DNA from: Thalassoglobus polymorphus
Lineage (GTDB): Bacteria > Planctomycetota > Planctomycetia > Planctomycetales > Planctomycetaceae
Direction of reading: 5' to 3'
DNA: 64,000 nt
Assembly (NCBI RefSeq): GCF_007744255.1
Contig: NZ_CP036267.1
Location: 930,001-994,000, forward strand
In this document: positions 17,127 through 26,489 of the stretch, piece by piece
Position numbering within the stretch: position 1 is the stretch's first letter
Layout: each line of letters begins with the position of its first letter
Notes under the pieces: model-generated
Seen by the model: the letters and a program-made list of their open reading frames with translations, nothing else
Told to the model about the DNA's origin: nothing
Database searches by the model: none
Made by a program: the position numbers and the translations under genes

Positions 17127-18455
17127 TTATTTGTCCGCTTTCAGCGAGACACATACGATCTCTTTGTCATTGCGGACAAAGCAGTGTCCATTCGCAAAGG
17201 CTGGGTGTGACCAAACGACTTTGCGTCCAAAAGCTTCGTTGGTCGGCTCAAGCACATGGAACCGACCAGTTTCCACGTAAGCTTCGGGGGTCAGTTTTGC
17301 TGTGATGAGATCACCGAATTCATTAAACAGGAAGTACGTTTGCTGATTTTTGACAATGAACGCGGTTCCATGGCTGGCTGGTCGCCCTGTTGTTGTGGCT
17401 TCAAATGTTGTCCACAAACGACGACCATCTTTGATGTCGACTGCAATCAAGGCTCCTGATCGACAATCGTTTCCGAAGATGACTCCGTTGTCGATAAACG
17501 GCGTGCTGTTCGCACAGTAAACGGCGCTCCGATTGGTTCCTCTCCAGACGATTTCAGCTGAGGGTGTTTCTGAGCCCAACTTGTACAACGCGCCGACGTC
17601 ACCAATGCTGCTGGCAAACAGGAGATCGCCAGAAAGTTGCGGTGCCATGATCGACATTGCGTATTGAGGTTTGAGTTCTTGCGTCCAGTAGACTTCACCA
17701 GTTTGAGGATCGAGACTGTTGAGATTGTCGGCATCCCAAATCAACAGCTGGCGAGTCTTGCCGACCTCGATAATGCTTGGCGGAGCATAGCCCGGTTCTG
17801 AAGCTGAAAGGGCGGTCCATTTTTCTTCACCGGTCATTTTGTCGAGTGCGACGGCGACACTATTGTCTCCACCGACGACGCAGTAGATGAACTTGCCGTC
17901 CACTAAAGGATGACTGGAAAATCCCCAGATCGGAGTTTTTGCTTTGTATTCGTCTCGCATCTGCTTCGACCAGAGGACATCGCCCGAATTGCGATCGAAA
18001 CAGAACAGATGGCCTTCTGCTCCGAAAGTATAAACACGATCTTCGTCAACAGTCGGCGTGGTCCGTGGGCCACCCGGGTAGGAAATGCGATAGGGGCAGT
18101 CGTACTCATGCTTCCAGATTAACTCTCCATCCGTGGCGTTCAAGCAGAGAACCCGTTCGGTTCCCTGAATTTGATTGATCGTCCCGGGGCCGTTTCTCGG
18201 ATCACCCGATTTCAGGATGTAATCGGTGACATAAACCTTGTCGCCAACAACAGCGGGGCCAGAGTAGCCCTGATTGATGGGTTGTCTCCAAACGACTTCC
18301 AACCCCTCTTCGGGAATGGCATCGATGATCCCTTTTTCGTTCCATTGGGCGTCACGGTTCGTTCCGCGCCACTGCGGCCAATCCTCAGCCGACGTGATGC
18401 TGGACAGCAGGAAAGTTGTTGTTAGAAATAAAAGGGTTTGTTTTGTCTTGGGCAT
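17127..18455 (-). CDS. Exported PQQ-like beta-propeller repeat protein
   Basis: 442 residues. Signal peptide MPKTKQTLLFLTTTFLLSS, cleavage near SITSA-EDWPQWRG. The mature part has repeated blades with Trp-docking motifs (for example GELIWKHEY, GDVLWSKQM, GEEKWTALS, GEVYWTQEL, GRRLWTTFE), the pattern of an eight-bladed PQQ/BamB-like propeller. DWPQWRGTNRDA at the start of the mature part is common in planctomycete members. There is no dehydrogenase active-site segment, so this is likely a binding or scaffold protein in the periplasm. GAGAGG precedes ATG by 8 bases. Confidence 0.9.
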   Translation of the reverse strand: MPKTKQTLLFLTTTFLLSSITSAEDWPQWRGTNRDAQWNEKGIIDAIPEEGLEVVWRQPINQGYSGPAVVGDKVYVTDYILKSGDPRNGPGTINQIQGTERVLCLNATDGELIWKHEYDCPYRISYPGGPRTTPTVDEDRVYTFGAEGHLFCFDRNSGDVLWSKQMRDEYKAKTPIWGFSSHPLVDGKFIYCVVGGDNSVAVALDKMTGEEKWTALSASEPGYAPPSIIEVGKTRQLLIWDADNLNSLDPQTGEVYWTQELKPQYAMSIMAPQLSGDLLFASSIGDVGALYKLGSETPSAEIVWRGTNRSAVYCANSTPFIDNGVIFGNDCRSGALIAVDIKDGRRLWTTFEATTTGRPASHGTAFIVKNQQTYFLFNEFGDLITAKLTPEAYVETGRFHVLEPTNEAFGRKVVWSHPAFANGHCFVRNDKEIVCVSLKADK

Positions 18456-18818
18456 TTTGCACCTCTCATGGACCAGGAGTCGACATTCTGCCGCGTTGAC
18501 AGCTGAATGTCAAAACGGTTGCAAGTTCATTTCGACGTTTCAGCATTGTAGGGAGCAACTGCTTTGCGGTGACTGATGAAAATCCTTTCTTAACTGATTT
18601 TTCCTAACCTGCGAGAAATAGCCCCTCTTGATTCAAGGCAAAAAGAATTGATTCCGTCGCAGCTTCTTGAGCATTCTGGAGAATGAACTCCGCATTCTAT
18701 TCGTGATGGACAGAGTCTTGTCCCTGGTGAAGGAGATTCAACACGAATGCATGAGTGTTGACGGTCTGTTTGTACGTGTGCGATGATCCACTCAGGTCAA
18801 ACCCCAAGGAATGAAAAT
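18456..18818. other. Divergent intergenic region, no gene
   Basis: Separates the PQQ-like gene from glpK. No terminator or clear promoter pair is seen. A segment near 18670-18705 (GAGCATTCTGGAGAATGAAC) faintly resembles a B-family repeat but is too diverged to call. Confidence 0.4.
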
Positions 18819-20312
18819 ATGAACTACATCCTCGCGCTCGATCAAGGAACAACTTCCAGTCGTGCAATTCTGTTTGATGAGAACACACATCCGGTGGCGC
18901 AGGCTCAACAGGAATTCGAACAGATCTATCCGAGTCCAGGACACGTCGAACACGACCCCGAAGCGATTTGGGCCTCTCAACTGGAGACAGCTCAACAGGC
19001 CATTGAGAAAAGCGGCGTCGACGTCGAGGACGTGGCCGCCATCGGGATTACGAATCAGCGTGAGACGGTCATTCTTTGGGAGAAAGAAACAGGCAAGCCG
19101 GTCTATAATGCCATCGTCTGGCAAAGTCGTATTACTGATCCGATTTGCCAAAAGCTGAAAGCTGACGGACACGAAAAGACAATTCGGGAAAAGACCGGCC
19201 TTGTTGTTGATGCGTATTTTTCCGGGACCAAAGTTCAGTACATTCTCGATTCCGTGGAAGGCTTACGAGAGAGAGCGGAGAAGGGAGAGATTCTTTTTGG
19301 GACAGTAGATAGTTTTCTAATCTGGCGACTGACAGGGGGGACCGTACATGCCACCGATGTCACGAATGCCTGTCGAACCATGCTCTTCAATTTGCACACG
19401 ATGCAATGGGACGACGAGTTGCTGGAAATTTTGAATATCCCTCGTTGTATTTTGCCAGAGGTGAAACCATCAAGTGGGGTGTTCGGTGAAACGAAAGCGG
19501 AGCTCTTCGGTCGTGCAATTCCGATTGCAGGGTGTGCCGGAGACCAACAGGCTGCAACCTTCGGTCAAGCGTGTTTCGAGGTCGGAGATGCGAAGAACAC
19601 TTACGGGACCGGGTGCTTCATGCTTCTTAATACCGGTTCCAAGCCGGTGATTTCAGAGAACGGTCTGCTCACCACAGTTGGTTGGCAAATTGGTGATGAA
19701 GTGACGTACTGTCTCGAAGGGTCCATCTTTATTGCTGGAGCTGTCGTTCAATGGTTACGTGATGGGCTCGGTCTTATCGAAGAATCTGTGGGTGTCGAAG
19801 CGTTGGCAGCGACAGAACCGGACAACGGGGGCGTCTATTTCGTGCCTGCGTTTGTCGGGTTGGGAACGCCGTACTGGGACTCATCAGCTCGCGGAACCAT
19901 TATCGGGCTGACTCGAGGATCGACTGCCGGGCACCTCGCTCGAGCTGCGGTCGAGTCGATGTCGTTTCAGACCATGGATGTTTTGGAAACGATGCAGAAA
20001 GATTCAGGTGTGACTTTGGCCCGCTTGAAAGTTGATGGCGGAGCGACGGTGAACAACGAGTTATTGAGTTTTCAGGCTGGGCTCCTGGATGTTCCAGTCA
20101 CACGTCCAAAGTTTCAGGAAACGACAGCTCTGGGAGCGGCGTTCCTGGCAGGTCTCGCCGTCGGTGTCTGGAAAGATCTGGAATCAATCGCCAGTCACTG
20201 GGAAGTCGACAAAGAGTTTCAACCAGATATGTCCGACAAGGAGCGAAGCGAGCATACAGCCAACTGGCACCGGGCTGTGAAAGCCTCGCGAAACTGGGTT
20301 GTTGATGAGTAA
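18819..20312 (+). CDS. glpK: Glycerol kinase
   Basis: 497 residues, the usual length. FGGY-family kinase that converts glycerol and ATP to glycerol 3-phosphate in the cytoplasm. Motifs: phosphate-binding LDQGTTSSR near the N-terminus, NQRETVILW, the GTVDSFLIWRLTGG segment, GCAGDQQAATFGQ, and the C-terminal signature VDGGATVNNELL. AAGGA lies 8 bases before ATG 18819; an open frame begins at 18783, but that start has no SD. No glpF or glpD is adjacent, so glycerol uptake and oxidation are coded elsewhere. Convergent with rplU across a shared terminator. Confidence 0.97.
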   Translation: MNYILALDQGTTSSRAILFDENTHPVAQAQQEFEQIYPSPGHVEHDPEAIWASQLETAQQAIEKSGVDVEDVAAIGITNQRETVILWEKETGKPVYNAIVWQSRITDPICQKLKADGHEKTIREKTGLVVDAYFSGTKVQYILDSVEGLRERAEKGEILFGTVDSFLIWRLTGGTVHATDVTNACRTMLFNLHTMQWDDELLEILNIPRCILPEVKPSSGVFGETKAELFGRAIPIAGCAGDQQAATFGQACFEVGDAKNTYGTGCFMLLNTGSKPVISENGLLTTVGWQIGDEVTYCLEGSIFIAGAVVQWLRDGLGLIEESVGVEALAATEPDNGGVYFVPAFVGLGTPYWDSSARGTIIGLTRGSTAGHLARAAVESMSFQTMDVLETMQKDSGVTLARLKVDGGATVNNELLSFQAGLLDVPVTRPKFQETTALGAAFLAGLAVGVWKDLESIASHWEVDKEFQPDMSDKERSEHTANWHRAVKASRNWVVDE

Positions 20313-20359
20313 GAGCCATGCCGGAAAGGGTCGGCAATTCTTTCCGATATAAAACAAAA

Positions 20360-20393
20360 AGCCGTTTCCAGGACGAACCTGGAAACGGCTTTT
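20360..20393. terminator. Bidirectional terminator between glpK and rplU
   Basis: A 13-bp perfect stem (AGCCGTTTCCAGG with CCTGGAAACGGCT, 5-nt loop) is flanked by an A-rich tract on the left and TTTT on the right, so it serves both convergent genes. Confidence 0.9.
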
Positions 20394-20478
20394 CGATAAT
20401 TGTGTTTACGCTGCGAACTGATTCTTTACGCGATTCATGTTACCCCAATGGGTGGACTGCAATCATGCGCTCTGCGAA

Positions 20479-20865
20479 TTACTCTTCAGAAGCAGCGGCG
20501 ACTGGCTCGGCTGTTTCTTCTGGAGCTGGAGCTTTGATTTCCAGGTTCGGGACGTTGATCGCGGTGATGCGAACGCCGGTGTATTTCTGACGATGCCCGG
20601 TGTGGCTTCGTGAATTCTTACGGCGGCGGAATTTTTGGACTTCCAGCTTCGGACCTTTGACGAGAGCGTCGATCACTTCAGCTTCGACAGTTGCCCCCTC
20701 GATCACTGGTGCTCCGATAACGCTCGCTCCTCCTCCGTTCGCGAGGAGAACCTTGTCAAAGGTGATTGTCTGACCAACTTCGGCATCGCTGCGAAGGTCG
20801 ATGGTCAATGTTTGTCCTTCTTCCACCCGTAACTGGTGGCCACTCTCTTCGATAATCGCGAACAT
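20479..20865 (-). CDS. rplU: 50S ribosomal protein bL21
   Basis: 128 residues. The N-terminal MFAIIEESGHQLRVEEGQ and the basic KVQKFRRRKNSRSHTGHRQ-like segment with YTGVRI near residue 95 are characteristic of bL21, which binds 23S rRNA in the large subunit. The C-terminal 25 residues (IKAPAPEETAEPVAAASEE) are an acidic Ala/Pro/Glu tail not found in the roughly 103-residue E. coli protein. rpmA (bL27), the usual neighbour, does not follow: the region after rplU holds only the terminator shared with glpK. Confidence 0.95.
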   Translation of the reverse strand: MFAIIEESGHQLRVEEGQTLTIDLRSDAEVGQTITFDKVLLANGGGASVIGAPVIEGATVEAEVIDALVKGPKLEVQKFRRRKNSRSHTGHRQKYTGVRITAINVPNLEIKAPAPEETAEPVAAASEE

Positions 20866-21174
20866 TTCTGTACTACTCTCGGTCAGTTCGGTTCTGTCTC
20901 ACGGTGGAGATGTCGTGTAAGATCAGGTCAATTCGACTGTGATGACTATAAACGATAGTGACTGTAAACTAAGGGTGGCGAAAATTCTCGTCATTTCCTC
21001 AGTGGTTGATCTCAGCAATCTTATGGAGAATCAGGAACCGCAACATTCTGTTGAAAACACGCTCATCATGCCATTTTCAGGCGAATTGGCAAGGATAGAG
21101 ATTTTCATGCGAAATTGCGAGACATCCCAAGGCGGATTTCGATCATTTTTTATCAGCGAGAAAGGAAAGTCGGC
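20866..21174. other. Divergent leader region of rplU and the MscS gene
   Basis: 309 bases with no gene. No promoter hexamers are convincing on either strand and no strong hairpin was found. An L21 leader could lie here, but I cannot support a structure. Confidence 0.35.
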
Positions 21175-22077
21175 ATGGAGTGGATTATTGCGCAAGTGAA
21201 TACTGAGAAAGGCGTTACAGGGGTTTTTAGTGCTGTTGACCAAACTCTTCCGTGGGTGAAAGCAGTGAAAGAGTTCGCTGCCGAGCATGCAGTGAGCTTT
21301 GGAATTCGTCTTCTTGCTGCATTGGCGATTCTATTTATTGGTCGGATCGTCATCGGGATTTTGATGGGATTCGTCTCTCGGGGCATGCAACGGGCCAGCA
21401 CGGATGAAATGCTGGTTCGGTTTGTTCAAAACGTGCTGAAAGCCGTGCTTTTGGTCGTTGTCGTGATGGCGTCGCTGCAAACTTTAGGAGTGGAACTGAC
21501 TTCGCTCACTGCGATTCTTGCTGCTGCCGGGTTTGCAGTTGGAATGGCACTTCAAGGATCTCTTTCCAATTTCGCTGCAGGGATCATGTTGGTCGTTGTG
21601 AAGCCGTTTCATGCTGGAGATTTCATCGATGTCGCGGGAGTTTCGGGAACTGTTCAGGAGGTTCGGCTTTTCAGTTGCTCGTTGAAGACCTTTGATGGAC
21701 TCAGCCTGACTATTCCCAACGGGCAAATTACATCAGGCGTCATCAAAAATTACAGCAGCGAGCCAAACCGCTTAATCAATCTCGTCATCGGTTGTGGATA
21801 CGGTGATGATTTGCTGGCGGTGAAAAACTTGTTACTGGAAATCATTTCGTCGCATGAAAAAGTTCTTACAGACCCTGAACCATTAGTGGCTGTTGATGAG
21901 TTGGGGGCGAGTTCCGTTAACCTTGTGGTTCGGCCTTGGGTGAGAAATGAGGACTTCGGCTCGGTGAAACGGCAATTGACCGAGCAAATCAAGCTCGCAT
22001 TCGATGAGCATGGGTTCACTTTCCCATATCCTTCCCAAGATGTTTATCTTCACAATGACGCGACTGCTGAGGGGTGA
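21175..22077 (+). CDS. MscS-family mechanosensitive channel
   Basis: 300 residues from ATG 21175 (GGA 9 bases upstream; an in-frame ATG at 21115 has no SD). Three hydrophobic segments lie at about residues 40-65, 85-110 and 115-145. The third is the pore helix, Gly/Ala-rich: AAAGFAVGMALQGSLSNFAAG. The cytoplasmic beta domain follows (HAGDFIDVAGVSGTVQEV, then IPNGQI and NYS). MscS channels release solutes on hypo-osmotic shock. No extra domains, and a short N-terminus compared with larger MscS paralogues. Monocistronic. Confidence 0.95.
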   Translation: MEWIIAQVNTEKGVTGVFSAVDQTLPWVKAVKEFAAEHAVSFGIRLLAALAILFIGRIVIGILMGFVSRGMQRASTDEMLVRFVQNVLKAVLLVVVVMASLQTLGVELTSLTAILAAAGFAVGMALQGSLSNFAAGIMLVVVKPFHAGDFIDVAGVSGTVQEVRLFSCSLKTFDGLSLTIPNGQITSGVIKNYSSEPNRLINLVIGCGYGDDLLAVKNLLLEIISSHEKVLTDPEPLVAVDELGASSVNLVVRPWVRNEDFGSVKRQLTEQIKLAFDEHGFTFPYPSQDVYLHNDATAEG

Positions 22078-22306
22078 TGACCACGATTTTGGATCAGCGA
22101 AAGGGAGAAGCTGGACGCATTAGGGGGAGGGAATCGTTCGTGTGGATCTGTTGTCCTTTTGCATCAATTGGAGCGGTTCGGCAAATTTTGCGAATCAGTT
22201 CTTTAATTCAGGGAATTGCGAGGTTAAACTCTGTCACAGAGATTTGTTGCTGAAGTTTTCCTGACTCAGCAACGTTAAGAAGATTCCGAGCTCCCTAAGG
22301 ATGACA

Positions 22307-23497
22307 ATGAAAGCTTCACGACTTCGCCAGTTTACAATTCTGTTGGTTTTGCTCAGCTTTGGATTCCTGCTGCCTCAACCAGCGAATGCGGATGTCTTAC
22401 CTTGGACGTATTCTGGCTCATCGACCAGTTATTACGGGGGACCTGTGGCTTGGAACGCAGGCTACTATCCTGCACCAGTGACAATGTTCCGTCCTGCTCC
22501 TCGTCGATTCACCTCTTATTATGCTCCGGTGTACGGCTCTTCCACTTCGTTTTATGGCCCATCGACTTCATTCTATGGGTCGTCTGCCGAGTATTATGGG
22601 GGGGGGAGCATTGGAACCAGTTCTGGTTGCAATCCATGTGGAACCTCAGTTGGCCAACCCTGTTCTGGTCCCAACTGCGCGACCGGGAATTGCTCCACAA
22701 GTGGTGTGAACTATTCTCCAGAGCCGGTTGCCGATCCCGGGATTAACGAAACACCTACGCCAGCCAACAATGAAGAAAATCGGGAAGTTACACCCACATT
22801 CAAACCGACGACTCCAGAGAAACCTGCTGCTCCTGATTTGATTGATGATTTTCGTCCGCTAGAGCGTGGTGAAAAAGATTTTGTCGCACCGAGAACGAAC
22901 GGGACACCTCCGGGTGGTTCTTCGATTCCGAACAATTCTTCCATCCCGAATAAATCGTCCATCCCGAATAAGTCATCGATTCCAAACAACTCGTCGATTC
23001 CTTCAGGCTCCTCGATTCCGTCAGGTGGTTCAAGCATTCCTGACAAAGCAAGTCCTCCTTCGCCTGGCTCTGGTGCTCCAGCTGGGAATTCAGAAGTGAT
23101 TCCGAACTTGGACAACCGAGGTCTCACTCCAATGTCTCCTCCAGATCGACCGATGAATCCTGCATCTGGAGTTGGAGAAGGCGTGACTCCATCGTCAATT
23201 CCGGATGTGACTCCGAATCCTCGCGGCTTCCCCGGAAACTCGGATGCTCCGAAGTTCCCTGGAACTAAGCCTGCTCCTTCAGAGCCTTCTGGCGGTGAGA
23301 TTGAACCTGTCGTTCCTGAACTTGGAGCTCAGCCGCTTGAGATTGAGTTTCCCTCTGTCTCTTCCTCTTCGCGTGTTGTTGTGAAACGGCAGCGAGTTGT
23401 CATGAAAGCTGGCTATCAGCTTCCGGATGTTTCGCGAATTGATGTCGCTTCGGAAACAATCGTCGAAGCGGGAGCACCAAACCTCGCTGTTCGATAA
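22307..23497 (+). CDS. Exported Tyr/Ser/Pro-rich low-complexity protein
   Basis: 396 residues from ATG 22307 (AAGG lies six bases upstream; the ATG at 22301 directly abuts it). Signal peptide ends near NADVLPW. Residues 40-110 are rich in Tyr, Ser and Gly (SSTSFYGPSTSFYGSS). A Cys cluster follows (SGCNPCGTSVGQPCSGPNC). Residues about 205-255 are short tandem repeats of SSIPN/SSIPS. The C-terminal 60 residues look ordered. Likely an outer cell-surface or cell-wall protein, as Cys- and Pro-rich proteins are in planctomycetes; the function is unknown. Confidence 0.8.
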   Translation: MKASRLRQFTILLVLLSFGFLLPQPANADVLPWTYSGSSTSYYGGPVAWNAGYYPAPVTMFRPAPRRFTSYYAPVYGSSTSFYGPSTSFYGSSAEYYGGGSIGTSSGCNPCGTSVGQPCSGPNCATGNCSTSGVNYSPEPVADPGINETPTPANNEENREVTPTFKPTTPEKPAAPDLIDDFRPLERGEKDFVAPRTNGTPPGGSSIPNNSSIPNKSSIPNKSSIPNNSSIPSGSSIPSGGSSIPDKASPPSPGSGAPAGNSEVIPNLDNRGLTPMSPPDRPMNPASGVGEGVTPSSIPDVTPNPRGFPGNSDAPKFPGTKPAPSEPSGGEIEPVVPELGAQPLEIEFPSVSSSSRVVVKRQRVVMKAGYQLPDVSRIDVASETIVEAGAPNLAVR

Positions 23498-23562
23498 GCG
23501 GACTGTTGCACTTTCCCGCGTATTGAGGGGCTCGGAATTCAAGTTTTCGCGGGAGAGCAACA

Positions 23563-24639
23563 ATGAGAATGTTCGTCGTTTCGGCCCTGTGTGCATGCTT
23601 CCTGGTGACCGTTCAGCTGGATGCTCAAGAGGGAGGCCAGAAACGGGCGGTTCAACTCAAACGGTGGCTCGAACGTTTTCCTGACGCAGATACCAACAGC
23701 GATGGCGTTCTGACCGAAGCTGAAGCGAAAGCGTATCGAGAAAAGCTTGCTGCGAAGCGTGGTCGGAGCACGCGTTCCAACCGGCCGACTCCTACATTCG
23801 CAGATGTGAAGTATGGAGCACATGAGCGACAGGTTCTTGATCTGTATCTTGCGAAGAGCGAGACTCCGACTCCGCTGATCATCTACATTCATGGTGGCGG
23901 ATTTGTTGGTGGCGACAAGAAGTCGGTCTCGCCTGCGATAGTGAAAGCTGCCAATGAAGCTGGGATCTCCGTCGCGGCGATTCACTATCGATTTGTCAGC
24001 GAACTTCCGTTTCCTGCTCCTCAAGAAGATGCTGCTCGTGCGATTCAGTTCTTGCGAGCGAATGCCAAGAAGTGGAACTTCGATAAGTCCCTCTTCGCCG
24101 CCTATGGAGGATCGGCAGGTGCGGGGCTTTCGTTATGGCTGGGGTTTCATGATGACCTCGCTGACCCCTATAGCGACGATCCAATTGCTCGCGAATCGAC
24201 ACGACTGGTCGCAGTCGGTTCGCGTGGCGGACAGACAACCTACGATCCCAATGTCATCAAAGCCTGGGTCGGTGGCCGTGCCCACGAGCATCCGTCAATT
24301 TTCAAATGCTTCGGAGTTGAATCCATTGACCAGATCACCGATCCCAAGTTGCAGCCGCTTTACGATCAAGTCTCTGCGATCAAGCACTTAACGGCTGACG
24401 ACCCACCGGTATACTCCATCTACAGTGAAGCAGACGCCCCATTGCCTGAAAATGCACGACCGGGGCAGGGGATCCATCACCCGATTTTTGCTCACAAGCT
24501 CGATGCCGAGATGGACGAGCTTCAGATTGAGCATGTGTATCGTCACGTCAGTCACTTCAATGGTGATCGTGATCTCGATATGTTCGAACACTTCAAGAGG
24601 TGGTTCGCTCAGAGTCGAACGAAGCAACAGGGCGGTTGA
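23563..24639 (+). CDS. Exported alpha/beta hydrolase (esterase/lipase) with an EF-hand-like motif
   Basis: 358 residues. Signal peptide MRMFVVSALCACFLVTVQL. Residues about 45-60 have DADTNSDGVLTEAEA, an EF-hand calcium loop. The hydrolase domain has the oxyanion motif HGGG (IYIHGGGFVGGDKKS), the nucleophile elbow GGSAGAG, and candidate acid and base residues in YSEADAPLP and HVSHFNGD. This resembles the BD-FAE/hormone-sensitive-lipase group acting on esterified sugars or small esters. GGGAGAG lies 5 bases before ATG. Confidence 0.88.
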   Translation: MRMFVVSALCACFLVTVQLDAQEGGQKRAVQLKRWLERFPDADTNSDGVLTEAEAKAYREKLAAKRGRSTRSNRPTPTFADVKYGAHERQVLDLYLAKSETPTPLIIYIHGGGFVGGDKKSVSPAIVKAANEAGISVAAIHYRFVSELPFPAPQEDAARAIQFLRANAKKWNFDKSLFAAYGGSAGAGLSLWLGFHDDLADPYSDDPIARESTRLVAVGSRGGQTTYDPNVIKAWVGGRAHEHPSIFKCFGVESIDQITDPKLQPLYDQVSAIKHLTADDPPVYSIYSEADAPLPENARPGQGIHHPIFAHKLDAEMDELQIEHVYRHVSHFNGDRDLDMFEHFKRWFAQSRTKQQGG

Positions 24640-24676
24640 GGGGAGGCAGCCAACGCTGATTGAGAAAGTACTCACT

Positions 24677-24720
24677 CAGAGCAGTCCCGTTTTGTTTAAA
24701 CGGGACTGCTCTGTTGGTTT
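24677..24720 (+). terminator. Strong hairpin terminator after the esterase gene
   Basis: A 16-bp perfect stem (CAGAGCAGTCCCGTTT with AAACGGGACTGCTCTG, 5-nt loop) followed by TTGGTTTT, 37 bases after the stop codon. Confidence 0.8.
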
Positions 24721-24730
24721 TGAGTCTCAT

Positions 24731-24835
24731 GCTCTTCGAAAAATCTGGTGTATTCCCCGGGATTCTGCCTCGTGGCATCAGCGTATGGACTTGTGAAAAG
24801 GTACTTCGCGGACAAGAGAAGCATTGGGAATGCTC
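24731..24835 (+). mobile_element. B-family repeat copy B13, right end at the TPR gene stop codon
   Basis: Diverged but recognisable: CTCTTCGAAAAATC, then GATTCTGCCTCGTGGCATCAG, and TTCGCGGACAAGAG. The right end GGAATGCTC-TA (TA at 24836-24837), read on the minus strand as TAGAGCATTCCC, provides the TAG stop of the TPR gene. It shares the subtype end TAGA-CATT--CAATGCTT with copy B9. Confidence 0.65.
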
Positions 24836-26196
24836 TATCCTCCCTGAAGTTTTTCCAATCGTTCTCGGGCATCTTTGTAGTCGTAGTCGACGACTAGCAC
24901 TTCTCCATAGTGATGGACCGCTTTCTCAGAATCGCCTGTTTCTTCGCAGACTCGTGCGAGCAGGTAATGTGATTCCTTGTAGGTGTCCGGGTCGGTATCG
25001 TGATTGAGATCCGGGACGGCACGTTCAAACTGTCCTTTGGCAAGCGGAAGTTTGTTGTCGTACATGAAGCACTTCCCTAGCAGGACGAGTGCTTTTGTTT
25101 TCAGTCGAGGGTCTTGGCTGGCCTTCTGCAGGAGTGGGATGGCTCGTGACCATTCCTGAAGTTGCATGACAAGTTTCGCCAACTCCATCTTGATGCCTAA
25201 GTTCTGCGGGTGTCGCTCCTCACGGGCACTGAGAACTTCGATTCTGCGAGTTCTTAAATCTTTCGAAAGGGCTGCCACCTGCTTACGAGCCTCGGGGTCT
25301 TCAGATTTGTCTGCATTCTCTTTCGCCAAGTCGACATTGTGTTTGAGAAGCAGCAACTCTGCATCTTCGAGTTGTTCTCGTACTCCCGGGTCTCCAGCTG
25401 AGACATCCAGTGCCTGCTTGAGAATGTCGTATGAGTCCTGGAATTTCTTTGCAGTTCGCAGGTGGGCTCCCAGTTTTAGATAATGCTCTACCTGCTCCGG
25501 ATTGCGGCGAATTTCGTGACGCAGCGATGTTTCGAGGTCGGTCGATTTCTGCTCGATCGATTGCGATTTGTCTGCACCTTTGTTCCTTTTCACATCTTTC
25601 GATGATTCTGCCTCGTCAAAGTTTCCTGCGCGGGTCGCCTGCATTGCGTCCAGTGCCGAAAGCTTGCGGCTGACTTCTATGTCTTTAGGATCGATCACTT
25701 TGATTCGTTCCCAGATTTTTCGAGCCTCTGTGTATTCTCCTCGGTTCTCCAGATGTTCAGCGAGTGCCAAGTGAATCGCTTTGTCTTTTTGGGCCGCTTT
25801 CACAGCCTCAGCGTATCCAAAGCGGGCGATCTCTCCGCGATCAAGTGCTTTCGCCGCTTCTGCAACATCAACGTTCAGCTGAGCATCCCAGGGGTTCAGA
25901 AGCAGGCCTTGTTCTGCCAACTTGTCGGCTTCTTCCCATAGCTCTTTCTGTTTCGCTTTTTTGACCTTCGAGCGAATCGACATCAATTTGGTCATTGTCA
26001 GGCCGCCGGCTCCTTTTTTGTTGTCGCCGTATTTTTTCTTTGTGCAGTTGCGCAACAGTTGACGGTAGCCAAGGTTGTGCGGGACGAGCTTCACACACTG
26101 GCTGAACATCTGCACGGCCATGTCCCAGTTATTTCCTTCCATGGCTTTGTTACCAGCTTGAAAGCACTTTGCCGCTTTTTGATTGTCGTCTGCCAC
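24835..26196 (-). CDS. Tetratricopeptide-repeat protein
   Basis: 453 residues, no signal peptide, so cytoplasmic. TPR-type helix pairs are visible at residues 5-40 (AGNKAMEGNNWDMAVQMFSQ), 85-160, 235-270 (YLKLGAHLRTAKKFQDSYDI) and 340-450 (LVMQLQEWSRAIPLLQKA, LLGKCFMYDNKLPLAKGQFE, YLLARVCEETGDSEKAVHH). A charged Lys/Asp-rich linker lies at about 190-225. TPR proteins act as assembly scaffolds; the partner is unknown. The start is GTG 26196 with GGAG six bases upstream. The TAG stop is the first three bases of a B-family repeat end. Confidence 0.85.
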   Translation of the reverse strand: MADDNQKAAKCFQAGNKAMEGNNWDMAVQMFSQCVKLVPHNLGYRQLLRNCTKKKYGDNKKGAGGLTMTKLMSIRSKVKKAKQKELWEEADKLAEQGLLLNPWDAQLNVDVAEAAKALDRGEIARFGYAEAVKAAQKDKAIHLALAEHLENRGEYTEARKIWERIKVIDPKDIEVSRKLSALDAMQATRAGNFDEAESSKDVKRNKGADKSQSIEQKSTDLETSLRHEIRRNPEQVEHYLKLGAHLRTAKKFQDSYDILKQALDVSAGDPGVREQLEDAELLLLKHNVDLAKENADKSEDPEARKQVAALSKDLRTRRIEVLSAREERHPQNLGIKMELAKLVMQLQEWSRAIPLLQKASQDPRLKTKALVLLGKCFMYDNKLPLAKGQFERAVPDLNHDTDPDTYKESHYLLARVCEETGDSEKAVHHYGEVLVVDYDYKDARERLEKLQGG

Positions 26197-26389
26197 GCTC
26201 TGCTCCCGAAAGAGGATTCTCAGTTGATACTCTTATCGCATCGAAACGTCCTCGATGCTCGTTCTTGTCTGTAATTCTATTGGGGTCGTCAGTCGATGAC
26301 TCTCGACCATGCTGAAGTACAATACCAGAGTCGATCATCGGGGAAAATCCCACGAGATCGACAAACTCCAGCGGAAAGCCGTCAGGCAA

Positions 26390-26489
26390 AAGCATCTTTC
26401 GACTTGGTTTGCAGGATCTGCCTCGTGGCGAAGAGCATTTTTACTAGAGAAATGCGTTCTTCACGGGCACAAGGTCGAGCAAACTGCTC
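26390..26489 (+). mobile_element. B-family repeat copy B5 (100 bp, near consensus)
   Basis: 100 bp in the divergent region between the TPR gene and the SNF transporter. Contains AGCATCTTTCGACTTGG, GCAGGATCTGCCTCGTGGCG, the uninterrupted centre TTTTTACTAGAGAAATGC, and the end GAGCAAACTGCTC. Arms CGTGGCGAAGAGCATTT and AAATGCGTTCTTCACG pair almost completely. Used as the empty-site reference for the A insertion in copy B3. Confidence 0.85.

Noticed and set aside
18660-18710. Possible B repeat before glpK
   Set aside because: Only the GAGCATTC and GAATGAAC portions resemble B; arms do not pair and the ends cannot be placed.
22191-22202. GAATCAGTTC-like sequence that resembles an A terminus
   Set aside because: The expected partner end and the inner palindrome are absent within 77-85 bases, so it is probably chance.
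22920-23040. Regularly repeated short units resembling a CRISPR or microsatellite array
   Set aside because: They are in frame within the secreted Ser/Pro-rich protein and code SSIPN/SSIPS repeats; no spacers of constant length and no cas genes.
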